DNA from: an uncultured Lachnospiraceae bacterium
GTDB lineage: Bacteria > Bacillota > Clostridia > Lachnospirales > Lachnospiraceae
NCBI GenBank assembly: GCA_947382415.1
Contig: CANCYO010000003.1
Coordinates: 62,001 to 126,000 of the forward strand
Reading direction: 5' to 3'
DNA length: 64,000 nt
Shown: positions 35,692 to 43,597 of the stretch, piece after piece
Numbering within the stretch: the stretch's first letter is position 1
How the letters are laid out: each line of letters opens with the position of its first letter
The notes under the pieces: generated by a model
Told to the model about the DNA's origin: nothing
Databases searched by the model: none
What the model saw: the letters and a program-made list of their open reading frames with translations, nothing else
Made by a program: the position numbers and the translations under genes

Positions 35692-36292
35692 AATTTCCGC
35701 TCCTCTCTGCAGCCTGTCTGCATGTCTGCTCCAGGCCTGCATCCGGCTCGGGAAACGCGATCCTCTCATACCGCTTCCCCTCCCGTATTTCCGTCCAATG
35801 TTCCCTCGTCATGCGCATATAGGTCACATCATACGATACGCCTTCCTTCAAAACCGCTGCCCTGCGCTCCTCCACCACCTCACAGCCGCAGAGCTTGTGG
35901 AGTTTAATGACTCCCTCATTCAAAGTAAATACATCGCTGTACACAGCCTGTTTTCCCAGCGTGATCAAAGCGTGATCATACATACTCATCTCCAGCGCCA
36001 GGGCGGTCTGAATGCTTCTGAGCCGCTTTACCCCCACATAATAGGCCCAACCCAGATTGCCGGAAGGCTCCGTGAGTCCTGTGAGGTTGATGACGCCCGC
36101 AGGCTCCCCGTTCACCTCGATGAGCCAATACCGAAGATCCGGATTCTGCCGGACGGCAGCCAGCCACCTGCGCTGTCCCTCCATGGTAAGTCTGGGATTG
36201 GTGTTCATATAACGGGTGATTTCCTCCGCCATGCGCCAGTTCATGATATTTTCCAGATCATCCTCCCGAATGTCCCGCAGTGTCACACTCAT
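35684..36292 (-). CDS. pseH: PseH-like GNAT N-acyltransferase
   Basis: This 202-residue GNAT protein corresponds to PseH, which acylates the 4-amino group of UDP-4-amino-4,6-dideoxy-AltNAc. It starts with VTLRDIREDDLENIMNWRM and contains GLTEPSGNLGWAYYVGVK and a C-terminal half typical of RimJ/RimL-like acetyltransferases. The ATG at 36292 overlaps the ACP stop (ATGA), so the two are translationally coupled; a TTG two codons upstream is less likely. Coupling to an acyl carrier protein raises the question whether its donor is acyl-ACP and not acetyl-CoA. Confidence 0.88.
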   Translation of the reverse strand: MSVTLRDIREDDLENIMNWRMAEEITRYMNTNPRLTMEGQRRWLAAVRQNPDLRYWLIEVNGEPAGVINLTGLTEPSGNLGWAYYVGVKRLRSIQTALALEMSMYDHALITLGKQAVYSDVFTLNEGVIKLHKLCGCEVVEERRAAVLKEGVSYDVTYMRMTREHWTEIREGKRYERIAFPEPDAGLEQTCRQAAERSGNFE

Positions 36293-36510
36293 AGACAACC
36301 TGCCTTCTCCAGAAGCTCCCGCACACCGGTAAGCTCAACGGCGTCATCCAGAGCGATCACCACTCCAAGCCTCTCCTCCAGTTCCCCTATGATCATCACA
36401 TGCATCAGAGAATCCCACTCCTCCACATCCTCGATCCGGGTATCTATGGTGACAGTTCCCTCGGGAACCTTCAAAAGCTCCTCGATCAGAGCGATGATTT
36501 TCTCCTGCAT
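36289..36510 (-). CDS. Acyl carrier protein
   Basis: A 73-residue acidic protein with the ACP fold; Ser34 in EEWDSLMHVMII is the site for the 4'-phosphopantetheine arm. It is not the housekeeping AcpP: it lies inside the pseudaminic acid operon between the FkbH-like gene (25-base overlap) and pseH (ATGA overlap). In FkbH systems a dedicated ACP carries a glyceryl unit derived from 1,3-bisphosphoglycerate. Here it probably holds an acyl group destined for the nonulosonic acid. GGGG lies 9 bases before the ATG. Confidence 0.93.
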   Translation of the reverse strand: MQEKIIALIEELLKVPEGTVTIDTRIEDVEEWDSLMHVMIIGELEERLGVVIALDDAVELTGVRELLEKAGCL

Positions 36511-38231
36511 ATCTCATTTCCCCTTTCATTCTCTCTCAGCTCTCCCACAAAAGCTCTGTCAGGCGGCTCCTCCAGCGACAGCTCATAACAGATACCGTCT
36601 CCGTCCGCCGCACATCCCCCGGCCGCAGTCCTGACATAACCCATCCCGGGGTATAATTCCTCCACAGGCTTATTCTTCGCAGTAGGTATATACAGCCCCC
36701 TGACACAGGCAAAACCTTCTGCCCGCAGACAGGATTCCACATGTGTCAAAATTCCCTGTTCGATATTTTTGCCCATGATCCGGCAGCTCATGACAAACTC
36801 CTCAATGACGGGAATCTTACCCGACGCATCCACAATCAGAGCCGCCACCACACCATAATCTCCAAAACAATCCTCCACGCGATAGAGGAATATCCTCCTG
36901 CCTGCATCCGCAATCAGCGCCTGAACCTCAGCCACGGTATGCCTTCTGGTGGTCAGATTAAACTGATTGGTCTTGTTGAGCATATCCGTCAGGCGGTTTA
37001 CATGCTCCGCCGCATCCACCCGGGTCACCACGATCTGAAGCTGGCGCAGATAATCCTCAAAGTTTACGGCATCCTGCTGCAGCCTGTTTCGTCTGGCGTT
37101 GTCCGCATACTGCAGCGTCTTTTCCATATCCTCTGCCGTATACGCAGCCTTCTCAAAATAAGTATGATAAATCCCCGTCATGGCAGGGGCCAGATCCTCT
37201 GCCTTCCCGGGAAACTCCGGCACTGTCACCTCCGGCAGCATCCGGCTCACCAGAAGCCGTTCCTGGGGATTGTCGTCCCAGAACACAAAGGAATCCAGAC
37301 CCAGATTCAACTCCCCGGCAAGCTCCCGGAGATTCTCGTCCTTTGCTTTCCAATTGATGCGCATTGCCGCAAAATGCTCCGGCCGAAGCACCATATTTGG
37401 ATGCCTTTCCAGAATCTCCCGTGCATCCTCCTCATTATTCTTGGAAACAATGACCAGAAGCACCCCGTGTCTTTGCATCTGCAGGATCACCCGCTGCAGA
37501 TTCTTATATGCCAGACCCGTATGCTCCTCGGACAGCACCACCGGATTCTCGTCATGCTCTCCGGCAAGCCCGCCCCAGAGCGTATTGTCCAGATCCAGCG
37601 CAAGCACCTTTTTAGGCGTCCGGTATTCGATCCGCACCCTGTCCAGAATCAGGGCTGCCAGACGCTTCCCCGCCTCACCGGACAGGAGAATCCGCCCCAT
37701 ATACCACATCTTCGCGGAAAAGGCATTCTCCTCTCCCAGCTTTGTGATCAGACGGTGATAGGGCAGTATGCGCACATTGGCTTGACGCCCGCACAACTCA
37801 CGCAGCGCATCGTCCCAGAGCGCCTCCATCCTGAAGCCATCGCTTCCGGCGCCCGCTACCTCCAATTCTACGCCCCACAGACAGGCGTCGCTGATATAAT
37901 AAATACAGTCCTTTGCCAGTGCAGTCTCCAAACCGGAAAACCAGTTTTTTATAGAAGTTTTTGCGGAGGACTGCTCTGTCTCATGACCCAAAACCTCCAT
38001 CAGATCCAGCACCAGAAAAGTCACCTCCGGCCGAAAGGCATGATAAGAGGAAGCAGGATTTTTCAAGATTCCCAGCTCATTCCCATACCCTTCCGTCTCA
38101 TACACCTGCACGTCCTGCCGCAGAATGCGGATGACGGCATTCATATTCACATTGGAGAGCAGCGCGATACGCCTGTTTTGCACGTTATTTTCCATGCCAG
38201 TTTTCATGCCCGTTTTCATGCCGTTTTCCAT
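36486..38231 (-). CDS. FkbH-like HAD-IIIC protein with C-terminal GNAT-like domain
   Basis: This protein of about 581 residues has an N-terminal SGNH-like region, a HAD phosphatase domain with ALDLDNTLWGG (nucleophile region at about 213-217), VIVSKNNEEDA and FWDDNPQER, and a C-terminal acyltransferase-like domain (FEDYLRQLQIVV, VEDCFGDYGVVAALIV, CRIMGKNIEQGILTHV). This is the FkbH architecture. Characterised FkbH proteins take 1,3-bisphosphoglycerate, remove phosphate and load glycerate onto an ACP; the ACP gene overlaps its 3' end. The start is uncertain: four in-frame ATGs spaced 12 bases lie at 38231-38195, the first with GGGAG 6 bases upstream; a TTG at 38291 is also possible. Confidence 0.88.
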   Translation of the reverse strand: MENGMKTGMKTGMENNVQNRRIALLSNVNMNAVIRILRQDVQVYETEGYGNELGILKNPASSYHAFRPEVTFLVLDLMEVLGHETEQSSAKTSIKNWFSGLETALAKDCIYYISDACLWGVELEVAGAGSDGFRMEALWDDALRELCGRQANVRILPYHRLITKLGEENAFSAKMWYMGRILLSGEAGKRLAALILDRVRIEYRTPKKVLALDLDNTLWGGLAGEHDENPVVLSEEHTGLAYKNLQRVILQMQRHGVLLVIVSKNNEEDAREILERHPNMVLRPEHFAAMRINWKAKDENLRELAGELNLGLDSFVFWDDNPQERLLVSRMLPEVTVPEFPGKAEDLAPAMTGIYHTYFEKAAYTAEDMEKTLQYADNARRNRLQQDAVNFEDYLRQLQIVVTRVDAAEHVNRLTDMLNKTNQFNLTTRRHTVAEVQALIADAGRRIFLYRVEDCFGDYGVVAALIVDASGKIPVIEEFVMSCRIMGKNIEQGILTHVESCLRAEGFACVRGLYIPTAKNKPVEELYPGMGYVRTAAGGCAADGDGICYELSLEEPPDRAFVGELRENERGNEICRRKSSL

Positions 38232-38233
38232 AT

Positions 38234-38305
38234 CAGTCTCCCTGTCAGCCCCCAACTCAATTTCCCTGCCAGTCTCCCTGTCAGCCTCCAACTTAATTTC
38301 CCTGT
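38234..38305. repeat. 36-bp tandem duplication between pseF and the FkbH-like gene
   Basis: Two 36-base units with about three mismatches lie head to tail across the end of pseF and the start of the FkbH-like gene. A smaller set of 12-base units continues at 38196-38221 and codes the Met-rich MENGMKTGMKTG start. The duplication preserves frame. Confidence 0.85.
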
Positions 38306-39027
38306 CTCATCAGCCTGTATTTCATCTCGGCAATCTCCCAGTCCGTCTGATTGTCGATATCCTGGACCTCAAGCTCAGACACTACCATGGGCAGGATATT
38401 GCCCAGCATAAGCTTCCTGTTTATCTGATAGGCCTGTGTGCGGAACACATAAAACTGTCCCACGTCATGATAATGGGGAACCAGATCCTGAGAACGGCTG
38501 TCCAGATATTCCGGGTACTCAAACACCAGCCTCTCGTTCTCCACGATCATGGCCCGCTGGGGCGGATAAGAAAATGCCACCACAGGGATCAACGTGTCCG
38601 CATCGCTGTTTTCCAGCTTCTCCACCGCAAGCTTCAGTTTCTCTGCCGTCACAAAGGGGGCTGTGGGATAGATGCACACGCCCATGTCAAAACGCTGTCC
38701 CCTCTTTTCGTATTCCGCCAGCACCTCCAGCAGTACATCATTGGTGGTGGCAAAATCCCCCGCTGTCTCCGCACTCCTGTAAAAGGGTATCTCCGCGCCA
38801 TACTGCGCGGCAACCCCGGCGATCTCCTCATCGTCCGTTGACACCATCACCGTCTGGAAAATTCCCGACTCCAGCGCCGCCTGAATGGAATAGGCCAGAA
38901 TGGGTTTGCCGCAGAATTCCCTGATATTTTTCCGGGGTATGCGCTTACTGCCGCCCCTGGCCGTTATGATCGCAATTCTTCTATTCTCAGCTTTTTGTTC
39001 AGCTTTTTGCTCAGTTTTTTGTTCCAT
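38293..39027 (-). CDS. pseF: CMP-pseudaminic acid cytidylyltransferase
   Basis: This 244-residue enzyme activates pseudaminic acid with CTP to CMP-Pse, the sugar donor. It shows IAIITARGGSKRIPRKNIREFCGKPIL, the CMP-sialic acid synthetase signature with the Arg/Lys P-loop, then VMVSTDDEEIA and ICIYPTAPFV-like residues. The first 15 residues contain EQK repeats coded by three 12-base units at 38988-39023. GGGAG lies 6 bases before the ATG; the gene overlaps the upstream GT2 gene by 17 bases. The family cannot fully distinguish Pse from Neu5Ac or legionaminic acid; the call rests on its neighbours. Confidence 0.9.
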   Translation of the reverse strand: MEQKTEQKAEQKAENRRIAIITARGGSKRIPRKNIREFCGKPILAYSIQAALESGIFQTVMVSTDDEEIAGVAAQYGAEIPFYRSAETAGDFATTNDVLLEVLAEYEKRGQRFDMGVCIYPTAPFVTAEKLKLAVEKLENSDADTLIPVVAFSYPPQRAMIVENERLVFEYPEYLDSRSQDLVPHYHDVGQFYVFRTQAYQINRKLMLGNILPMVVSELEVQDIDNQTDWEIAEMKYRLMRQGN

Positions 39028-40078
39028 CGCCCGCTCCCTTCTGCCGCCTCATTTTAAGCCTCAGCCGCCGGATAAACAATTTTATCCGATAGTACCAGAA
39101 GAATTTCAGATCCGACTCCGCCTGCATGGCGATCAGCCGCTGTTCCTCCTCACCGGTAAACTGTCTGTAATATTCGTTGGCCCGAAATCCCGGAAAACGC
39201 TCCCTGACGCCCCTCCTGAGCTCCTTTACAAAGGACAGCTTCGGATGCCGGACTCCCGACATATAGGAAAACAGGGTGATCACATAATACAGCTCACTAA
39301 AACGGTACTCAATCTCCGCATGGTAAACATCCAGAAATCCCCGCATTTTACATTCCCCGTACAAAAGCTCCGCAGCCTTCATCCGATCCCTGCACTTTTC
39401 CTCCGTGATGTGATGCACCGTGGAAACGTCGTGCTGATAATAATAGTACATGGGCTCCTCCACCCGCTCAAACCGGGTGAAATACAGGGACCACAGCGGC
39501 CCCGCACAATTATCCTCATAAAATATACCCTCGGGAAAGCTGAGACGATTCTGCCTGATGACCTCATGCCTGTAAATCTTAAGTACCATACTGCCGGGGC
39601 GCATGAGTAGCTTTCGGTGCTTCTCCTCGTTCAGCTCTCCGGTCTGGTCCGCGGAATTATTCTGCACCACAGCTCCCACAGTCATGGTATGTTCCCGCAC
39701 CAGACTGTAGTCGCAGCCCACCATGTCGGCCCCGGTCTCCTCCGCCCGCCCAAGAAGCTTCTCGTAATAATCCGGCGTCACCCAGTCGTCGCTGTCTATA
39801 AACCCGATCCACTCCCCTGATGCGGCCCTCAAGCCCTCGTTTTTCGCTCCGCCCTGACGCCGGTTTCTCTCATAATGGATCACTTTTACAAGCCCTGGGT
39901 ACTTTCCCTCATAATCCCGGAGAATCTCCAGAGAGTTGTCCGTGGAGGCGTCGTCCACCGCTATAATCTCATAATCGGACTTGTCAAGCGTCTGGCCCGT
40001 CAGCGAGTCCATGCAAAAATGAAGTTTTCCACCGGATGCCATGTTGTAGACAGGCACGATGACACTCAGACGTAACAT
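39011..40078 (-). CDS. GT2 family glycosyltransferase
   Basis: A 355-residue GT-A enzyme with LSVIVPVYNMASGG at the N-terminus, AVDDASTDNSLEIL, QGGAKNEGLRAASGEWIGFIDSDDW with the DSDD metal site, and GIFYEDNCAGPLWSLY later. The last 40 residues are basic (KLFIRRLRLKMRRQKG), probably for membrane contact. It likely adds a sugar of the lipid-linked repeating unit in the cytoplasm. It begins 1 base after the ABC transporter stop and overlaps pseF, so it belongs to the pseudaminic acid operon. Confidence 0.88.
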   Translation of the reverse strand: MLRLSVIVPVYNMASGGKLHFCMDSLTGQTLDKSDYEIIAVDDASTDNSLEILRDYEGKYPGLVKVIHYERNRRQGGAKNEGLRAASGEWIGFIDSDDWVTPDYYEKLLGRAEETGADMVGCDYSLVREHTMTVGAVVQNNSADQTGELNEEKHRKLLMRPGSMVLKIYRHEVIRQNRLSFPEGIFYEDNCAGPLWSLYFTRFERVEEPMYYYYQHDVSTVHHITEEKCRDRMKAAELLYGECKMRGFLDVYHAEIEYRFSELYYVITLFSYMSGVRHPKLSFVKELRRGVRERFPGFRANEYYRQFTGEEEQRLIAMQAESDLKFFWYYRIKLFIRRLRLKMRRQKGAGDGTKN

Positions 40079-40079
40079 T

Positions 40080-41828
40080 CTATAAACTACCCCTTTCGAT
40101 CACTGCCTTCCCGTCCTCCACACGATACACCAGATCGCATTTCTCAATGGTCTGCAGCCTGTGCGCAATGATGATCAGGGTCTTTCTCCCGTGGAGCCTG
40201 TTGATGGATTCCATGATTGCGGCTTCCGTGTCATTGTCCAGGGCGGAAGTGGCCTCGTCCAGGATCAATACCTCGGGATTGTTGTAGAGTGCCCGGGCAA
40301 TGCCGATGCGCTGACGCTGTCCGCCGGAGAGCCGGATGCCCCGCTCGCCGATTCCTGTGTCCAGTCCTTCCGGCAAAGTCCTGATAAACTCATCAAGCTG
40401 CGCTTCCCGCAGAACCTCCCAGAGACGTTCCTCATCAATTTTATCATCCGGCACACCGAAGGCCACATTCCGCCGGATGGTATCGTCCAGCATGAAAATC
40501 ATCTGAGGGATATAACCCACATTTTTCAGCCATTTGCGATACTGTGTTCGGGTGTCCACGCCGTCCGCCAGCACCACGCCGCTCCGAACCTGCAAAAGAC
40601 CCAGCAGAATATCCACCACCGTGCTTTTGCCCGCCCCGGAGGTTCCCACGATACCCACTGAGGAACCCACGGGAACCGTAAGCCCGGCATGGTCAAAGAT
40701 CAGCTTGTCCGTACCCGGATAAGCGTAAGTAATATCCCTTAATTCAATGGACTTTTTAACGGGAAGCTTTTCCTCCTCGTCGGTGGCGAAGGACATATCC
40801 ACCTTCTCCCCGCTGATCTCGTCCTGAAGATTGTCGCTGACTCCCATAAAGAAAGGCTCAAAATAAGCGATGGAATTCATCTGATTGTTGATCCGGTTCA
40901 CACAGGGAAGCAGAATAAAAGCCGCTGCAGCCAGGGTGGAAAACACGGTCAGCATATTCTCCGTAGGCACCCCCGTCACCACCAGATAAATCATATAGCC
41001 CACCATAGTGGCCACACAGGCCGCCTCGATGAGCAGCTTCGGAATATTGTTGTATAGGCTGTAGCGCTGTACGGCGTTCACATATCCCTGCCCGCATTTT
41101 TTGTACTCATTTACAAAATACTGCTCCTTGGCGGCGATCTTTACTTCCTTGATGCCTTGCACCGTCTGGGATATCCACTTGAACAGGCTGCTGTAATAAT
41201 CCTGATTATCCTTCCCTGCCTTGTACATGATGGGCTTTAACACCACCTTGACGCCAAACATCAATATCAGCATCACCACGGCCAAAAGCACGGTCATGGT
41301 TCCGTTGGTGATAAAGCAGTAGATGATGATAAATAAAGACACCACACCGTCGGACATCATCTGCAGAAGCGCCAAGATCAGCGCATACATATTGTTCACA
41401 TCTGAGGTGATGCTCCGCTGCACCACAGCCGTGTCCGCGTTCAGATAAAATTCATAGCTCCTGCGCAGATAATTACGCATCATGCGCTCGGAGGTACGAA
41501 ACTGATTGGTGTAGACAAATGCGAAGGTCAGCTTCTGCTGAACAAATAAAAATACGTTCTTAACCACAAAGGTTGCGATCAACAGAGCCATGATACTTAC
41601 CGCAAAGGTCTCATAATCGGGACTGCCGAAAAGATTATAGACCCATGAAGCGATCCGGCTGTTCTGCACAGCCGCAGGATCTATGACAATATTGACCACC
41701 TGCACTAAAAGTCCCACTCCGGCAGTCTGTAAAAAGGCTCCGATTACCATAAGGACCATCAGCCCCGCCATGGTGCGCTTCTGCTTTTTATCCAATAAGA
41801 TCTGAAGCTTCTTTATTATCTGCAACAT
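40080..41828 (-). CDS. ABC exporter with fused permease and ATPase, PglK/MsbA-like
   Basis: This 582-residue half-transporter has six membrane segments in residues 1-310 and an ATPase from about 345: Walker A GTSGAGKST, signature LSGGQRQRIGIARAL, Walker B VLILDEATSAL and the H-loop IIAHRL. In this operon it probably flips a lipid-linked oligosaccharide, like PglK, so that the pseudaminic-acid-containing unit reaches the surface; a lipid or peptide export role cannot be excluded. The ATG at 41828 has GAGG 7 bases upstream and is preferred over a GTG two codons before it. The gap to the GT52-like gene is about 18 bases. Confidence 0.88.
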   Translation of the reverse strand: MLQIIKKLQILLDKKQKRTMAGLMVLMVIGAFLQTAGVGLLVQVVNIVIDPAAVQNSRIASWVYNLFGSPDYETFAVSIMALLIATFVVKNVFLFVQQKLTFAFVYTNQFRTSERMMRNYLRRSYEFYLNADTAVVQRSITSDVNNMYALILALLQMMSDGVVSLFIIIYCFITNGTMTVLLAVVMLILMFGVKVVLKPIMYKAGKDNQDYYSSLFKWISQTVQGIKEVKIAAKEQYFVNEYKKCGQGYVNAVQRYSLYNNIPKLLIEAACVATMVGYMIYLVVTGVPTENMLTVFSTLAAAAFILLPCVNRINNQMNSIAYFEPFFMGVSDNLQDEISGEKVDMSFATDEEEKLPVKKSIELRDITYAYPGTDKLIFDHAGLTVPVGSSVGIVGTSGAGKSTVVDILLGLLQVRSGVVLADGVDTRTQYRKWLKNVGYIPQMIFMLDDTIRRNVAFGVPDDKIDEERLWEVLREAQLDEFIRTLPEGLDTGIGERGIRLSGGQRQRIGIARALYNNPEVLILDEATSALDNDTEAAIMESINRLHGRKTLIIIAHRLQTIEKCDLVYRVEDGKAVIERGSL

Positions 41829-41846
41829 TCTCACACCTCTTGTACT

Positions 41847-43046
41847 TTACTGACTCGGAGAATCCTTTCGCCGCGTGATACCCACCTGCTCATTCTGCCT
41901 GTGAATCAGGGGATCCTCATAGGCATCCATAAAGTCCTCTCCCAGCCGCACCACCTCATCCGCAAACTGAATGGCCTTGATCTCCGTAAGCACAGCCACC
42001 ACCTTCCGAAACTTAAGTCCCGGAAAAAAGTTCAGCATTTCCATGGGAACGGTGGCGTCAAACTGCGGATATTCGCCAAACAGGGTCTGATAATCAAGCT
42101 CGTCTCTGGGATGGGGCTTCAGAAAAATCGTGCCCTCGGGCTCGTACATTTTAATAATATCTCTGAATATACGCTCCCGCACATCCAGTGTACACAGGGG
42201 ATCAGTCAGGATCAGGATCTTGTCTCCCACCTCGCTGCTCTCCCTGATCTGGCGCTCCAGCTTCTCTCTGTCCCGGATAAAAGCCTGCAGGATGATCTGC
42301 TTGTCCTCCTCCGTCAGCCGGTCCACCAGCGCCTGTCTGGGCTCCTCGATATAGCGGGGGCAGGGGTACTGAATCGCGGATATATCATTGACCTCCATGT
42401 CCAGACAATACTTCCCATATCCGTTCTGCACAAAGATCAGATTCAGGCGGCGGGACAGAAAGGCTTTTAATGCAAAATGCCCTCTGTTGTCATAGCGGGC
42501 CGCGTCAAAATTCTTCAGACAGTTCAGCCCGTCCTCCAGCGCATGATAGGGAATCTTTTTTTGGTTCAGGTAATACCCGATGGGATCAGAGTCGCAGTAG
42601 ACGTAGACATCCTTATACTCTTTAAAATCAACAGGGATATAAGGTTCCTGCAGCGCGGCGTAGCGTCTTGTAAAACGGATGCGCCTGAACAGATTGCCCA
42701 GAAAACCTCCGGCTGATTTTCCTGCCGGTTCTTTTCTGAGACTGACCAGCTCCGGGAAACAGCTCTCATTTTTCTCGTCAAATTCCAATACCCGGGCAAA
42801 GAGTCCCGTACTCTCCACACGCTCCTTCAGATTCTCAAAATGGCAGGACATTTTCGAGAGCACAAGGGTCGCTCTGCCCCTTTTTTCACGGGGGAGCTTC
42901 AGTTCCTTCAAAAAGGTTACATACACATGATAATAGGTGTGGCAGACATAGATTCTGTCTTTTGCTTTCTGATTGTCTTTATTGCTGATATTTTTGTTGA
43001 TGATATTTTTGTTGTTTATCTGATCTTTGTTTTTATTTTTACCCAT
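41847..43046 (-). CDS. Sialyltransferase-like glycosyltransferase, GT52-related
   Basis: A 399-residue protein. After about 30 Asn/Lys-rich residues it reads RIYVCHTYYHVYVTFLKEL, the start of GT52/polysialyltransferase-like folds, with PYHALEDGLNCLKNF (E/D-D-G motif) and FLKPHPRDELDY (HP motif) further on. These residues bind CMP-sugars in bacterial sialyltransferases. As first gene of the pse operon it is the best candidate for transferring pseudaminic acid from CMP-Pse. Family assignment is by motif and moderately sure. The ATG at 43046 lacks a good ribosome binding site; no better start is visible. The AT-rich 5' end differs in composition from the genes downstream. Confidence 0.75.
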   Translation of the reverse strand: MGKNKNKDQINNKNIINKNISNKDNQKAKDRIYVCHTYYHVYVTFLKELKLPREKRGRATLVLSKMSCHFENLKERVESTGLFARVLEFDEKNESCFPELVSLRKEPAGKSAGGFLGNLFRRIRFTRRYAALQEPYIPVDFKEYKDVYVYCDSDPIGYYLNQKKIPYHALEDGLNCLKNFDAARYDNRGHFALKAFLSRRLNLIFVQNGYGKYCLDMEVNDISAIQYPCPRYIEEPRQALVDRLTEEDKQIILQAFIRDREKLERQIRESSEVGDKILILTDPLCTLDVRERIFRDIIKMYEPEGTIFLKPHPRDELDYQTLFGEYPQFDATVPMEMLNFFPGLKFRKVVAVLTEIKAIQFADEVVRLGEDFMDAYEDPLIHRQNEQVGITRRKDSPSQ

Positions 43047-43073
43047 TTGTCTCGCCTGCTTTGGCTGAAGGTC

Positions 43074-43142
43074 ATGTTTAGCCTTTGGCCTTTATATTTA
43101 GCCTTTGAATTTAGCCTCTGAATCTGGCTTCCAAATTAGCCT
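43074..43142. repeat. Short degenerate repeats in the leader of the pse operon
   Basis: Five related copies of a 12-15-base unit around TTTAGCCTTTG lie between the promoter and the first gene of the pse operon, so they are transcribed as leader. No hairpin or riboswitch is recognised in them. Confidence 0.6.
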
Positions 43143-43144
43143 CT

Positions 43145-43173
43145 ATTGTACCACATCTTTCCGGCTTAGTAAA
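43145..43173 (-). promoter_or_regulatory. Probable promoter of the pseudaminic acid operon
   Basis: On the minus strand TTTACT (43173-43168) and TACAAT (43150-43145) are 17 bases apart, matching a sigma-A promoter at 4 and 5 of 6 positions. It lies about 100 bases before the ATG at 43046. Because the following genes overlap or nearly touch, it may serve everything down to the GtrII, GtrB and rffA genes. Confidence 0.6.
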
Positions 43174-43263
43174 ACTTTCCATTCCAATATTTAGAAAAAA
43201 CCTCGTAAAATTAAGAAAAGCACAAGAATCTCTTTGCTGTTTTGTGTCAAATGCGGCAATTGC

Positions 43264-43548
43264 TGTTGCTGCGTTCGGGCGGTGTTCGGCCAGTGTCGGC
43301 AGTGGGAGACAGGGCGGAATCGGCAGACGGGCTGCGGTTGGGTGTTTTCTAATAGTGCGTCCGGGAATATTGCAATTTACGGGTCGGTTCTGAAGTGCAT
43401 CCATGCACTGCAGAACCTGAAATGCGCATCCGTGCGCATTTCACCCTCGTCTGCGGTACGCACTATAAGAAAACGCTCCAACCTCCGCCAAATGTCTGCC
43501 GATTCCGCCCTGTCTCCCACTGCCTCGATACCAGCCGAATGCAGCAAT
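43264..43548. repeat. Large fold-back element with nested hairpins
   Basis: Two perfect 31-base arms (43298-43328 and 43494-43524, GGCAGTGGGAGACAGGGCGG at the left tip) are inverted. Pairing continues inward, imperfectly, between 43334-43360 and 43458-43488, and outward between about 43264-43290 and 43526-43548. The central part has two more hairpins: 43386-43417 (15 paired bases, one mismatch) and 43419-43442 (perfect 10-base stem). No T-run follows either arm, so it is not a plain terminator. No transposase or coding frame is convincing. It fills most of a 551-base gap without genes and may be a MITE-like element or a structured RNA. Confidence 0.85.
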
Positions 43549-43597
43549 GGCAAATAATGCGTGATACCGATAAAACTGCACCGGGGTTTATTATTAA

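Noticed and set aside
36741..38411. 556-codon plus-strand frame opposite the FkbH-like gene
   Set aside because: It crosses the junction of two real genes, and its translation has no domain-like pattern.
33528..39027. Legionaminic acid instead of pseudaminic acid pathway
   Set aside because: PseG- and PseH-type proteins fit the pseudaminic acid route; no LegB/LegC/PtmE-type genes are seen. The NeuB-like and cytidylyltransferase sequences alone would not decide.
43111..43404. 97-codon minus-strand frame inside the fold-back region
   Set aside because: It starts within one arm of the inverted repeat, has no ribosome binding site and the palindromic sequence explains its openness.
43298..43524. 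Fold-back element as a simple transcription terminator
   Set aside because: Neither arm is followed by a run of T on the relevant strand and the structure is far larger than needed, with extra hairpins inside.
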